NCBI RefSeq assembly: GCF_001704415.2
Contig: NW_017189517.1
Span: 6,645,167 to 6,709,166, forward strand
DNA: 64,000 nt
From: Capra hircus
Taxonomy: Eukaryota; Chordata; Mammalia; Artiodactyla; Bovidae
Direction: 5' to 3'
Shown here piece after piece: positions 20,572 to 32,626 of the stretch. The notes beneath the pieces are model-generated. The model was not told the DNA's origin and made no database searches. It was given only the letters and a program-made list of their open reading frames with translations. The translations under genes and the position numbers were made by a program. The stretch's first letter is position 1. Every line of letters starts with the position of its first letter.

Positions 20572-21461
20572 ATCACCACTGTAGGTGGCATCAAATTTGG
20601 CCATTCATGATCACAATAACTCAGCACCTCTTTTTCAAGCACCCCTACAGTCAGAAAGTGCTTTGACTTCCCAGGATCCCAAGATACAATTCGGTAGGAT
20701 CTGATTTAAAAGCCTAGAGTTTTTTGTTATTTTGCCAATCTATTCCGAGCTCACACCAGGTCACCAGCCTTAGTCATCCATAGGGACTGAGCAGGCACCT
20801 GGAGCTCTATGAACTAACAGGACCTTGGAGGTGCCTCCCAAAATTTGAGGGTCATGTTAGAAGATGCAGCCTGTGCTACTAGGAATCAATGTGAACTCGA
20901 TGACTGCTCATTCCAAAATAGTGGATGGTCCAGTTCCAATCAAGCTGCCTTTTCTATGTTCCCTTCCTTAGACCCCTTAAAAGTCCCCTTCAAAAAATCC
21001 CCCACTAAAACAAAAGCCAAACAAAGTAACACAAATTTGGCAGAAGGAATTCTCTTAACCAAAGAGATGGTCACACTCCTTAACCCCATGTTCCTCTCTG
21101 AAAACAGAACAAGTAATACTAAGTATCTCCCTGGGAGGCCAAATGGAATGCAGTAAGCTGATTTTCAGAAGTAGCAGCTAAGACAGAATTAATTTAAGTT
21201 AGTGTTTCCTGTATGTTTGCTTAATTTTAACAACAGAAGAGCTAAGAAAAGGGTCCGTTCATCCTGGAAAATTAGTTGAGGGTATGAGCTAAGTCTGTTT
21301 GAGTATTGCATGCCCCCTTCCTCCAGCAGCTGGCCAACCTGGAGTTATACAGGTTTCTGGCATTCATGTTACAGAGTCCTATATCATTACGATCACACCA
21401 TCTACAGCCTTTTGGAGGGAATTCAGAGCACAGAAAAAACTATCACTATGAGTTGCATTGC
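20572..21461. other. Unique non-coding stretch
   Basis: Contains a 103-codon plus frame (20,845-21,156) without recognisable motif, neighbours or splice context. I do not call it a gene. Confidence 0.4.
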
Positions 21462-21740
21462 TGTTGCTGCTGCTGCTAAGTCGCTTCAGTCGTGTCTGAT
21501 TCTGTTCGACCCCATAGACGGCAGCCCACCAGGCTCCCCCGTCCCTGGGATTCTCCAGGCAAGAACACTGGAGTGGGTTGCCATTTCCTTCTCCAATGCA
21601 TTAAAGTGAAAAGTGAAAGTAAAGTTGCTCAGTTGTGCCCGACTCTTAGCAACCCCATGGACTGCAGCCTACCAGGCTCCTTCATCCATGGGATTTTCCA
21701 GGCAAGGGTACTGGAGTGGGTTGCCATTGCCTTCTCCAAT
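21462..21740 (-). mobile_element. Bov-A2 SINE (dimer)
   Basis: Minus orientation. The TTGCTGCTGCTGCTAAGTCG end at the left is the reverse of the CAG tail. Two Bov-A bodies are separated by AAAGTGAAAAGTGAAAG. Confidence 0.93.
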
Positions 21741-21889
21741 GAGTTGCATTAGGTGAATCAAAATCATTAGGAGGAATCAAGTGTTTGTGATTCCCCATGT
21801 GATTCTAAAGTGCTTCCAGGGCTGAGAACTGCAAGTTTAGATGGTTTCAACTTTGAGAGGTTTCCAAGTAACTGGAACTCAAATCACAT

Positions 21890-22045
21890 GCAAAAGGAGT
21901 TATAACATAGTTCATGGATAAAATTTTTAAATTTTCAGATAACACATGGATAAAAGTGAAAAGCAACAGGTAAATTAATTTTATAACACATTTTATATAA
22001 CCGAATATATCCAAAATATTAGATACAAACATAGATCCACATGGA
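21890..22045. mobile_element. hAT-Charlie-like remnant (probable)
   Basis: AACAGGTAAATTAATTTTAT and ATATATCCAAAATATTAGAT resemble parts of the hAT-type element at 34.3-34.9 kb. Short and weak. Confidence 0.35.
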
Positions 22046-22146
22046 CACTTAAACACTGATTCTGTCTTTTGTGCATTCAGTCATTGACTGGCCATCCCCT
22101 GGCAGGCACTGTGCTAGGCGCTGCAAGGTACACAGAAGTCAAGGAG

Positions 22147-24572
22147 ATTTTCATTATAGGGGACTGGAAGGCAAAAGTAGGAAGTCAAGAAACAACTGGA
22201 GTAACAGGCAAATTTGGCCTTAGAGTACAAAATGAAGCAGGGCAAAGGCTAACAGAGTTTTGCCAAGAGAACGCACTGGTCATAGCAAACACCCTCTTCC
22301 AACAACACAAGAGACGACTCAACACATGGACATCATCAGATGGTCAATACCGAAATCAGATTGATTATATTCTCTGCAGCCAAAAATGGAGAAGCTCTAT
22401 ACAGTTAGAAAAAAAAAAAAAAAAACAATCAAACAGGGAGCTGACCATGGATCAGATCATGGACTCCTTATAGCTAAATTCAGACTTAAAGAAAGTAGGG
22501 AAAACCACTAGACCATTCAGGTAGACCTAAATCAAATCCCTTTTGATTATACAGTGGAAGTGAGAAATAGATTCAAGGGATTAGATCTGATAGACAGAGT
22601 GCCTCAATAACTGTGGATGGAGGTTCGTGACATTGTACAGGAGGCAGTGATAAAGACCATCCCCAAGAAAAAGAAATGAAAAAAGGCAAAATGGTTGTCT
22701 GAGGAGGCCTTACAAATAGCTATGGAAAGAAGAGAAGTGAAAGGCAAAGGAGAAAAGGAAAGATATATCCATTTGAATGCAGAGTTCCGAAGAATAGCAA
22801 GGAGAGATAAGAAAGCCTTCCTCAGCAATCAGTGAAAAGAAATAGAGGAAAACAATAGAATGGGGAAGACTAGCGATCTCTTCAAGAAAATTAGAGATAC
22901 CAAGGGAACATTTCATGCAAAGATGGGCACAATAAAGGACAGAAATGGTACGGACCTAACAGAAGCAGAAGATATTAAGAAGAGGTGGCAAGAATACACA
23001 GAACTATACAAAAAAGATCTTCATGACCCAGATAATCACAATGGTATGATCACTCACCTAGAGCCAGACATCCTGGAATGTGAAGTCAAGTGGGCCTTAG
23101 GAAGCATCACTACGAAGAAAGCTAGTAGAGACAATGAAATTCCAGTTGAGCTATTTCAAATCCTGAAAGATGATGCTGTGAAAGTGCTGTACTCAATATG
23201 CCAGCAAATTTCGAAAACTCAACAGTGGCCACAGGACTGGAAAAGGTAAGTCTTCATTCCAATCCCAAAGAAAGGCAATACCAAAGAAGACTCAAACTAT
23301 TGCACCATTGCACTCATCTCACATGCTAGCTAAGTGATGCTCAATATTCTCCAAGCTGTGCTTCAACAGTACATGAACCATGAATTTCCAGATGTTCAAG
23401 CTGGATTTAGAAAAGGCAGAGGAACCAGAGATCAAATTGCCAACATCTGTTGGATCATCAAAAAAGCAAGAGAGTTCCAGAAAAACATCTACTTCTGCTT
23501 TATTGACTATGCCAAAGCCTTTGACTATGTGGATCACAAGAAACTTCAAGAGATGGGAATACCAGATCACCTGACCTGCCTCCTGAGAAATCTGTATGCA
23601 AGTCAAGAAGCAACAGCTAGAACTTGACATAGAACAACAGACTGGTTTCTTATCAGGAAAGGAGTACCTTAAGGGCTGTATATTGTCACCCTGCTTATTT
23701 AACTTATATGCAGAGTACATCATGAGAAATGCTGGATTGGATGAAGTACAAGCTGAAATCAAGATTGCCAGCAGAAATATCAATAACCTCAGATATGCAG
23801 ATGACACCACCCTTATGGCAGAAAATGAAGAAGAACTGAAGAGCTCGTGGTGAAAGTGAAGGAGGAGAGTAAAAAAGTTGGCTTAAAACTCAACATTCAG
23901 AAAACTAAGATCATGGCATCTGGTCCCATCACTTCATGGCCAATAGATGGGGAAACAGTGGAAACAGTGACAGACTTTATTTTCTTGGGCTCCAAAATCA
24001 CTGCAAATGATGACTGCAGCCATGAAATTAAAAGATGCTTGTTCCTTGGAAGAAAAGCTATGACCAACCTAGACAGCATATTCAAAAGCAGAGACATTAC
24101 TTTGCCAACAAAGGTCCGTCTAGTCAAGGCTATGGTTTTTCCAGTGGTCATGTATGGATGTGAAAGTTGGACTATAAAGAAAGTTGAACACCAAAGAATT
24201 GCTGCTTTTGAACTGTGGTATTGGAGAAAACTCTTGAGAGTCCCTTGGACTGCAAGGAGATCCAACCAGTCCATCCTAAAGGAAATCGGTCCTGAATATT
24301 CATTGGAAGGACTGATGCTGAGGCTTGAACTCCAATACTTGGTCACCTGATGTGAAGAACTGACTCATCTGAAAAGACCCTGAAGCTGGGAAAGATTGAA
24401 GGCAGGAGGAGAAGGGGCCAACAGAGGATGAGATGGTTGGATGGCATCAGCGACTCAATGAACATGAGTTTGAGTAAGTTCTGGGAGTTGGTGATGGACA
24501 GGGAAGCCTGGCACACTGCAGTCCATGGGGTTGCAAAGAGTCGGGCACAACTAAGTGTCTGAACTGAACTAA
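22147..24572 (+). mobile_element. BovB LINE, 5'-truncated copy 2 (decayed)
   Basis: Begins inside the endonuclease region at TTTTCATTATAGGGGACTGG (the GDW motif) and runs to the BovB 3' end at TGTCTGAACTGAACTAA. The left flank has an L2-like phrase (CACTGTGCTAGGCGCTGC). The RT is broken into short frames by substitutions and indels. An A-run of 18 at about 22,410-22,427 replaces normal sequence. YADD is still readable near 23,799. It is more diverged from copy 1 than copy 3 is, so probably older. It is a pseudogene in every part. Confidence 0.92.
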
Positions 24573-27500
24573 TCCTCAGTATGCATAAGGGAACATACAA
24601 CCAGCTGACATACAACCCCCAAACCTAAGTGTGCAGAGACATGCATATGCAACACTATGAGAAGTGCATCTTTTTGCTGCTTCCGACCTGTATGATTTGT
24701 GTCCAGATCATTTTGACCAGATCAGGGTAAGAAAAGGACACAGAGATGAGATTGGGATAAGAGAGAGGCAGTTTCAACAAACTCCAACACTTGAAATCCA
24801 GGCTTGAGGATCAACGCTACAGTCTTAGTCTATTCTGCTTTAATCACACAGTGGTGAGAAAAGATCACCATTTACCCAGAAAAGTCATGCATTCTTGCTT
24901 GTCCAGCTTTCATTACCCCCAAGGAGGTGGGTGTGAATTTTTACCAAAAATGTGAAAGACAGCCTTCCCAATCAAAGATATATTTACAAGACATGAACCT
25001 ATTTGCCCAGAAGAAGCAAGAGAATCTTCACTATGGGCCTGTGCAGAGCTCAGTTAATCTGGCAGTGTTCACGAGCCTTATTGGGAAGATACAAGCAAAC
25101 AACCACACCTGGCCATTGGAGCAATAAACACAGCGCAAGACGGCTGATGTTAGCATCAGAGAAGCCTTTCCCCACAAGAAAGTCTAGGGCCTTGCTCTCT
25201 CCACCTCCTTCTCTTGACCTTGGAGCTGATAAGATTTTTAGGTTTTGCCATAGTGTGCTGAGTGGGACTGCCAGAGGTCACTGAAGATTGGATTTCTTGT
25301 TTCAGGCGTAAGGGATGATAGCAATGCATTTGAGATGAGCCTTGAAGGATGGGGTGAGTTTGAACAGGCAAACTGAGAAGAGAAACATTCTAGGTGAAGG
25401 CAGTAGCATGCAAAGGGAGAGAGGGAGAAGAGCCTAAAGAACCAAGATGAGCCAGAGGCGACCCTACACTTCCAGATCACGAATTCCTACAAGCCCATGA
25501 AAGAGGCTGAATCAAAGTTCTCTGCTGGGGCCAAATCTAATGCTATGTCCCTAGAATTATCATCACCCAGCAATCCTGGATACAGGTGAGAAGATGACAT
25601 GGAAAAGTTGGACAAACAATTGCAAACATCTCTCTTCCCTGGGCCAAGTTCCTCTCTCTCCCAAAGCTGTTTCAACACCTCTGTCTTTCTTAAGCCCCCA
25701 TGTAATAATGAGGACTTGGGAGTTAAATGTGAGAGGGCTTTCTGAGCTCCTACAGGGAACTCAATAATAGAGCTTTACAAACAAGGGACTTTCAAAGTCC
25801 TTAATCCCAAGAAATTTAATAATATTCACAAACACAAGTTTGAATGAAAACCTTGAAAAGCAAAAAATGTCTGCTACATTAATACAGCATTAGTGGACTG
25901 TAATAAGGTTTTGATTTAATCTCTTTAGAAAGCCCTTAATACTCTGCATCAAATACAAAGCTAATCTTCTTGTTTCCTCTGAAACTCTACCTCAGCAAAT
26001 TGTTCATCCAGGCATGGCAAAAAATTGGAGCCTCTTCAAAATTTATTCTGCCCAAGGGCAAACCGGTGGAGATTTCCAGGTCTTATTTTATACCACATGC
26101 ATCTCACTTTGGACTTACAGTGTATTTTGTAAATTAACAATCCCCTATCAATAGTAATGTTTTTAAGTTGCAAAGCTTAAAAATACTTTCCAAGTAGTTG
26201 CTCACAGAAAGGACTTTTCATCCTCCTTCAGTCATTCTTCTTTTCTCCTGGTGATCTGTCTTATGTCAATTTAATTATTAGACTGGCCCAAAGAACTCAA
26301 GAAGGATTAAAAGGAAATTTCCCCCTCCCAACACTGTTCAACATGCCAATAAAATAGGGATGCAGTAAACTCTAATTATCTGGCACGCCATAATAAGATG
26401 TTTCATTGCCTGGATCAACTAGATAAAATTTACATCAGGGAACTGACCCTTAACTGATTGGGTTGAGGGAAGCAAAAGAGATTGACTAATGCAGAGAAAG
26501 AGAGCTGTACCCCTCCCGGATCAAGTGTCCAACGGCTGCCATTAAACTGAAACTCATTGAAATACCTTTGCTGCCTCATGGTTTCATTTCCTCTACCCAA
26601 GAAGCAGTTTCCTGAATATTTCAATTAAATTTGAAGCTCATAACTTTAATAAAGCTTTATGAAAATGAACAGTGAGATGGTTTCTTCTAGAGTGGAGGTT
26701 AATACTTTACATTATCTCAGTTCTTCATCTGTAAAGGAACACGGGGTGCCTTTAACTGCATAAGGCATTAGCATCCATCACACACTTTGCTCCTTATTAA
26801 CAGACTGCTGGCTTGGGAGAGGGAGAATAGAGTTTTGCTGCCCCTGGCCCAGTTCTGCTCTTCGTGAAGGCAGTTGGGCACAGGATCCCTTCCAACTGCC
26901 AGCTGAAAGGGGACCAGAGATCCCAGTCAGGACACCTGGCTTCACAAGCTCACAATGACTGCAGTCCAGAGTTCCAAACTTTGAAAAAAAACACAAAACC
27001 CAGTGCATCCCACCCTCTACCTAAATAAACTTTTTTTAATTTTAATATTGCATTTCTTATTTTTCCTACTAAGAAAATTCCTATGCATTTATGGTGGACA
27101 TTTTTGAAAATGGATTAATCTTTTGTTTTTCAAATGAAATCAGCTTTGCATTTGAAACTTACATGCTGTTTTCTGCAGAAACTAAACGCAGGGCAAAGGC
27201 AAGGAGCCAGATTTGAAACCTTGGGAACTACAGCCCCAAGAAGAGAGGTGGGAAGAGCAACAAACGTAGTAAATGCCAAGAGTAAGAGGCATCAGAATAC
27301 TTAATCATGAACACAGTGCAATGCAAGCAAAGTCTTCACCCACGTGACTTTTCTTTCCAGAACATTCCCAGCACCTCAGTCTGTTCTATCTCTATAGCTA
27401 CATGTACGGCAATCACCCCTCTTGCCCTAATTTTGAGTTTAACTCTTGCATGGAGTGTTCATTACATAATTTTAAATGAGTCATCATTGTGATGTATGCT

Positions 27501-28008
27501 GGTTACATAAACCCATCAGGAATGTGAACATTCTCATAGATGTAATAGCACACTGCATTATGAATCCACCACATCATGTCTTCTTTACATTCTACTGGGG
27601 ATTATTATTAATTATATACGGAATAGATAACACTTTTCAGCCCATGTAGTAAATAAACCTTTTAGCTAAAATCTAGAGGAAGAAATAGATTAGATTGCTA
27701 TATTTTTAACTGACTGAGTCCTCTTTTCCTCTCCTTGCAAATGATGCTGTATATTCCTGAGACTGTGGTGGGGGAGGGGACATGAAGAAAGAAATTTTCA
27801 GCTTACTCCCACTTCACTGTGAACAATGCACATGATGAATACAATTCCTCGATCCCATCTAAAGTTCACTTTTCCATAATTTCTCAGGCTCCCAGAGTCC
27901 ATATGAAATGATATTTAGATAAACTAAGGATATGCAGAAGAAAAATAGATACTACAGCTCTCAACAGAAGATAAATTTCTACCCTCCATTTTTGTCTGGT
28001 TGGGAAGA
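24573..28008. other. Long unique stretch, low repeat content
   Basis: About 3.4 kb with no ruminant SINE. The part at 25,290-25,440 (GAGCCTTGAAGGATGGGGTG, then GGCAGTAGCATGCAAAGG) looks like an ancient interspersed repeat. 26,150-26,650 is AT-rich with many TAAT cores. No exon found. Open frames are below 100 codons and featureless. Confidence 0.4.
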
Positions 28009-28130
28009 TCGCCTGGGGAAGGGCATGGCAACCCACTTCAGCATTCTTGCCTGGAGAGTCTCATGGACAGAGGAGCCTGGTGGGTTATAGCCCATAGGGT
28101 TACAACTGAAGCAACTGAGTATGCACGCAC
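28009..28130 (+). mobile_element. Bov-A monomer SINE
   Basis: Headless copy beginning GCCTGGGGAAGGGCATGGCA, with the Bov-A body and a degraded end near CAACTGAGTATGCACGCAC. Confidence 0.85.
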
Positions 28131-29927
28131 ATACCACCATGACTTAACTTTCAGTGAGTAAAATACTTTTGGTTAGAAGCTTTGGTTATCCCTGCGGTTC
28201 TTAGTGAAGCAGGTTTAAGGCACCTTTCAGATGCATTTAGACTGTCTGGAAACTTTGGGTGGCTCAACACTGCAATCTGATCATAAATGTCATGCAGTCA
28301 ATAGATGAATGATATTCAGCTTAAGGAACAAATGGTCCAACTGCACCAGGAATACTGTCTAAACTTTGGGATCCTGGGGACCTGGACTCTCGGGAGGAAG
28401 AAAACAAGGGTAAGGGTAACACTGGCTAAACTGTCAAATGGAGAACGGTGGACAGAGACTAAGCTAGGCAAAGAGAAGAGTTAAGTGTCTTCAGTGACCA
28501 AAAGTGCCACATGTCAGCAGGATGTGACTTGTCCCAGAGTTCAGAATGTGCCTCCCAGGGAGGCAGACTTCAGTCCAGTACAAAGCAGAACTACTGAAGA
28601 TGGCCAGAGGCAGAATGGACTGCCTCGGGAAACACTGAGCTTCCCATTTCTGGAGGAAAAAAACATTTATTGGAGGTTTCAAAATTAAGATATAATGATT
28701 GCACTAAATAGCCTTGAAGGTTCTTTGCAACTCTGTAATGATATTATCATCTTCCTATAAGTGAGGTCATCACTGAGGTCCCAACCTGCCTTCATCAACA
28801 GGTGTGGCCTCTCTTGGTTGGTGTGGGAACACACAGTAGGATTTCAGGCAGTGCTGGAGGCAGCTCAAGAATGCTCTGATTCCAACCTGAGCGGGGCCTT
28901 ACCTAAGTCAGGTACAGGCACCTGCACAGATGGCCCCTTTCCATCTAGTTCATGAAGTCCCCCAGAGCACCCTCCCTATACCTCATCCTCTTACCTACAG
29001 GCATTGTTATGCCTGTACCAACCTCTGCGTGCAACAGCCAACTTGCCTTTAAAGGCTCTCTTGGGATGAAAGTCTCTCAAAATACACGTGCCTGGTGGCA
29101 AGCTCATTAGCACAAAGACAGCTGCCTAATCACCATCCTTATCCCCCATCTCCAATCCTGATCTAGGCTGTCAGGCATCCTCCCAAGCCAAGTTGCTAGA
29201 CAGCTGGCAGTCTCAGATCTGGATCAATCACAAACCAGATGTTGGCTGCTTGTTACTGATTTACCAGATCTGCAGCCTTTGTGGCAGACTGAACCTCGAG
29301 CGCAAACTCTAATGCAAAAACATTAAAATAATGCTCATATCTCCTGGCTATTTCATCCCCTGCATGGGGACACAACACAGTCCCCTCCCGTTTTCTAGTA
29401 GGTGCTTGCCACCAAACACACTGCATTATCTTAGGCAGGAGATAAATAGTTTCTTCTTGGACATTCATTCCTATAAAACTACACCCATCCTCGCTTTTGC
29501 CACACACAAGAAACAAAGTCTTATACCTGATATGTGAACTAAAGGAAACTGTCAATCACCACACCCCATTAGTGACAGAAGGCACTACCAAGATATTTCC
29601 AATGGCATTTTCTGTGACCTCATTTGAAGTGCTGCTTTCCCCTCTCTCCACTGCAGCATAACAAAACCCTGCAGTTGTTTAAAGACTGGCAGGATGTACC
29701 ACAAAGTCACTACGGGCATTCTTGCACACTTTCCCCCACCCCCCCACCCCCCGCTTCCAGGAAAATGAGTTCCTTCACATGACGAGACAAAAGTCTACTT
29801 TTCTTACTGAGATAATGGCAACTCTGAATACAGCTCCATTCTGAGAAATAAGAAAGCTCCTGTGACAATCTGAAGTGGCTGGCACCTATGGCTGGGTCCT
29901 CTTTAAACCCAGATATAGCCCACGGGC
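28131..29927. other. Unique non-coding stretch
   Basis: No recognised repeat. The moderately G+C-rich part 28,800-29,600 lacks splice-bounded frames I can support. It includes a C-rich run (29,733-29,752; runs of 5, 7 and 6 C) that could form a G-quadruplex on the minus strand. Confidence 0.4.
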
Positions 29928-30170
29928 TTCCCAAGTGGTGCAAGTGGTAAAGAACCTGCCTGCCAGGTTCTGGCATAAGAACTCCTTATGCCAGGAGACA
30001 TAAGAGACACAGGTTCAATCCTTGGGTTGGTAAGATCCCATGGAGGAGGGCATGGCACCCACTCCAGTATTCTTGCCTGGAGAATCCCCATGGGCAGAGG
30101 GGCCTGGCAGGCTACAATCCATAGGATTGCACAGAGTCTGACACAACTGAAGCGACTTAGCATGCACACA
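29928..30170 (+). mobile_element. Bov-tA SINE with internal hairpin insertion
   Basis: Plus-strand copy with head GGCTTCCCAAGTGGTGCAAG, B-box region AGGTTCAATCC and the normal body. Between the A- and B-box regions it carries extra bases that include the inverted repeat CTGGCATAAG (29,970-29,979) / CTTATGCCAG (29,985-29,994) with a 5-nt loop. Confidence 0.92.
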
Positions 30171-31591
30171 TGCCCTAGAAAAAGTCCTCAGGACTAGGTC
30201 CCAGAGACGCAGAGGATTTTTCCTGTCCACTCTTCCTCTCATGTCTTCTCAGCCCTCTAGCCTTGTCTGCATAGCAATGATTTCCAGCCAGGAGCCTTGA
30301 ACCAGTCATCTTGGCAGCAGTGTGATGTTCCTCAGCAGGCTCTTAACATGGCAGGTGTGCTGACTGTCTGGCTCTAGGACCCCCTTGGATATCTGCTGTA
30401 TAGTCATGGGGCAGAGCGGCCTCACCGCTGAGTGCAACTCAGGCACCAGGACCCCAGCAGATAGGTGCCACCCAGACTCCATGCCGAGGAAGGGGCATAA
30501 ATCATCTTCTGTATCTGCTTCAACCTTTAGAGATCACAAGTACTTCCACAGGCATTTCAATCTAATTCTAACAATTACCCTTATTTGGGGTTAAGGTGAA
30601 ATGTCACTGCCATTTACAGATCAGAAAAGAGAGACACAGAAGATGCCCCAGGTCCTATGAATCAGTGGGGAAGTCCATACAAAGTACTGTTGAGTGACAC
30701 TAACATTCCTGTGATGTACTTCTACAACTATTATTCCTAACAACAATTGTAGCTTACGAATACTGTATTTACAAGTACTGACAGAAAGGATTCAGGACAC
30801 AACATTAGAAAAGCAATGCTTCTAATTTAATTTGGCAACTTCAGTTCATTATTCTCTGGCAAGTGTCTCCTTTTGAACAAGATTAGCTATATAATTTGTG
30901 GGGTTCAGGGCAAAATGAAAATGTGGGACTTCCTTTTGAAAAAGGTATTAAGGATTTCTAGACCATGACAGCAGAGCATTAAAGCAAGCATGGAGCCCTT
31001 CTAAGCTCAGGGCCCAATGAGGCTGCACTGGTCACAAGCTGGGCCCTGCTTCTAAGCCTTCAAGAGACACTTAAGACTCAGTACAAGTGTAGGGACAAAA
31101 GAGGAAACATGGTTTAGATTCTCTTATTTTTCTCATTTCCTGGGAACTCTGAAATTTGTTTCCTCTTATAAATATATCATCACAAGTACCATTAGAATCA
31201 GAGATTTGCACAATTTCTGGATGACAAATCTAGACTATGTTTTTCCTTCATTGATTCTTGACATAATGGACTTCCTGTGGAGTTTTTATTCATCTTGCTC
31301 ACCCTTTCAAATACTATGTAAAACAAAAACTAGGAAAGCAGTTCTATCTCCATCCCTCCCTCTCAATCAAGAAAGGATATGGTGAATATGTTAGAACTAA
31401 GCTAAGCAGGGACAGGCAGAAAGGCTGTGTCAGTTACCCGGCTTGCAAAGAACAAACAGTGCCATTGAAGGCACAGCCCCACACAAGGCTGTGCTAAGTG
31501 ATTCTCACTCCAGAGATGCTAGATATTTTCAGTTTGGAGAGAGCCAGTCTGTGCCCAGCCGAAGCCCCACCCATCACGATTCTTCCCTAAC
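30171..31591. other. Unique stretch with old repeat remnants
   Basis: A minus-strand MIR-like piece lies near 30,540-30,680 (CATTTACAGATCAGAAAAGA). A decayed interspersed repeat at about 30,890-31,060 (TTGTGGGGTTCAGGGCAAAA, then CAGAGCATTAAAGCAAGC) is not assigned to a family. No gene seen. Confidence 0.4.
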
Positions 31592-31793
31592 TCTCCCACT
31601 TCCAAGTTCAGTTCAGTTCAGTCACTCAGCCGTGTCTGACTCTTTGCGACCCCATGGACTGCAGCATGCCAGGCCTCCCTGTCCATCACCAACTCCCAGA
31701 GTTCACCCAAACTCATGCGCATCGAGTCGGTGATGCCATCCAACCATCTCATCCTCTGTCGTCCCCTTCTCCTCCACTTCTCCCACTTCCAAG
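31592..31793 (-). mobile_element. Short BovB 3'-end insertion with perfect TSD
   Basis: The 172-bp body (31,607-31,778) is the reverse complement of the BovB 3' end (TTCAGTTCAGTTCAGTCACT at left, CATCTCATCCTCTGTCGTCC at right). It is flanked by identical 15-mers TCTCCCACTTCCAAG at 31,592-31,606 and 31,779-31,793. The perfect duplication means a fairly recent insertion. Confidence 0.93.
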
Positions 31794-32626
31794 CCAGGAA
31801 ACAAATAAAACTAGGAAAACCATCAAACAACTAGCATGAAATGTATATTGCAATGTTTTTTAAGTGCTCTCTGATAAAAGTTTGAGTAAGAGCCACATTT
31901 TGGGTTTTGTATATCCGATCACACACAGAAAAGGTGTTTTCACTAAGCTGATGTCTTGGAGTCTGGCTTTCTGTCCTCTGTGATCCTTTCTTTCTTGACA
32001 GATGACTAACCATATTTAACCAATTCTAAGATGCATATTTTCTTAACGTTTTAATGTCTCTGAAATCAGAATGTGTCTTATAATCAGTGGCATTTTACAA
32101 TCCCTGTCAGACAGGAGGCAGTTGAAAGTCACTGCCATACATACTCAAACTTGGTTGTGGCTATTTTTGGTATCATGATATATGATAAAAATATATGTCC
32201 ATATATGCCCAAAAAAGCTCTTTTGATAAGTATAAAATTAAAATTCTATGGATATGAAAACATTACCTCACAGTTTATTTGGAAGTATTTTTTTCTTTCT
32301 TAGTGTTACATAAAAACATATTACATAAAAAAATCTCAAATGTGAGGAAACATGTCATATCTTCTGTAGAATGCAATACCTGCCACTGACAATTTTGAAG
32401 AGCTTGAAAAACTTCACATATATCCACTGAGAAGCCATCCAAAGTTCATTCTGGGAAAATTTCCAGGTACTAATAAAAGACTACTTTTTCAATATCTGTA
32501 GTGGAATATTGGTTTGTTTGGGGTTTTTTACTTTTTCCTAAGAAAAACAACTACAAATTTCAAGCCTAACAACTAGAAATTCCCCAGTTCAGAAACCCAA
32601 ATACCAGTAAAGGAACTGGTTACATC
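31794..32626. other. Non-coding, no gene seen
   Basis: AT-rich unique sequence up to the L1 insertion. Confidence 0.4.

Noticed and set aside
20845..21156. 103-codon plus frame in unique DNA
   Set aside because: No recognisable family, no promoter, no splice sites and no conservation information. Length is within chance for a 64-kb window.
22069..22473. 134-codon frame starting before BovB copy 2
   Set aside because: A chance join of flanking L2-like DNA to the BovB endonuclease region. Not a host fusion gene.
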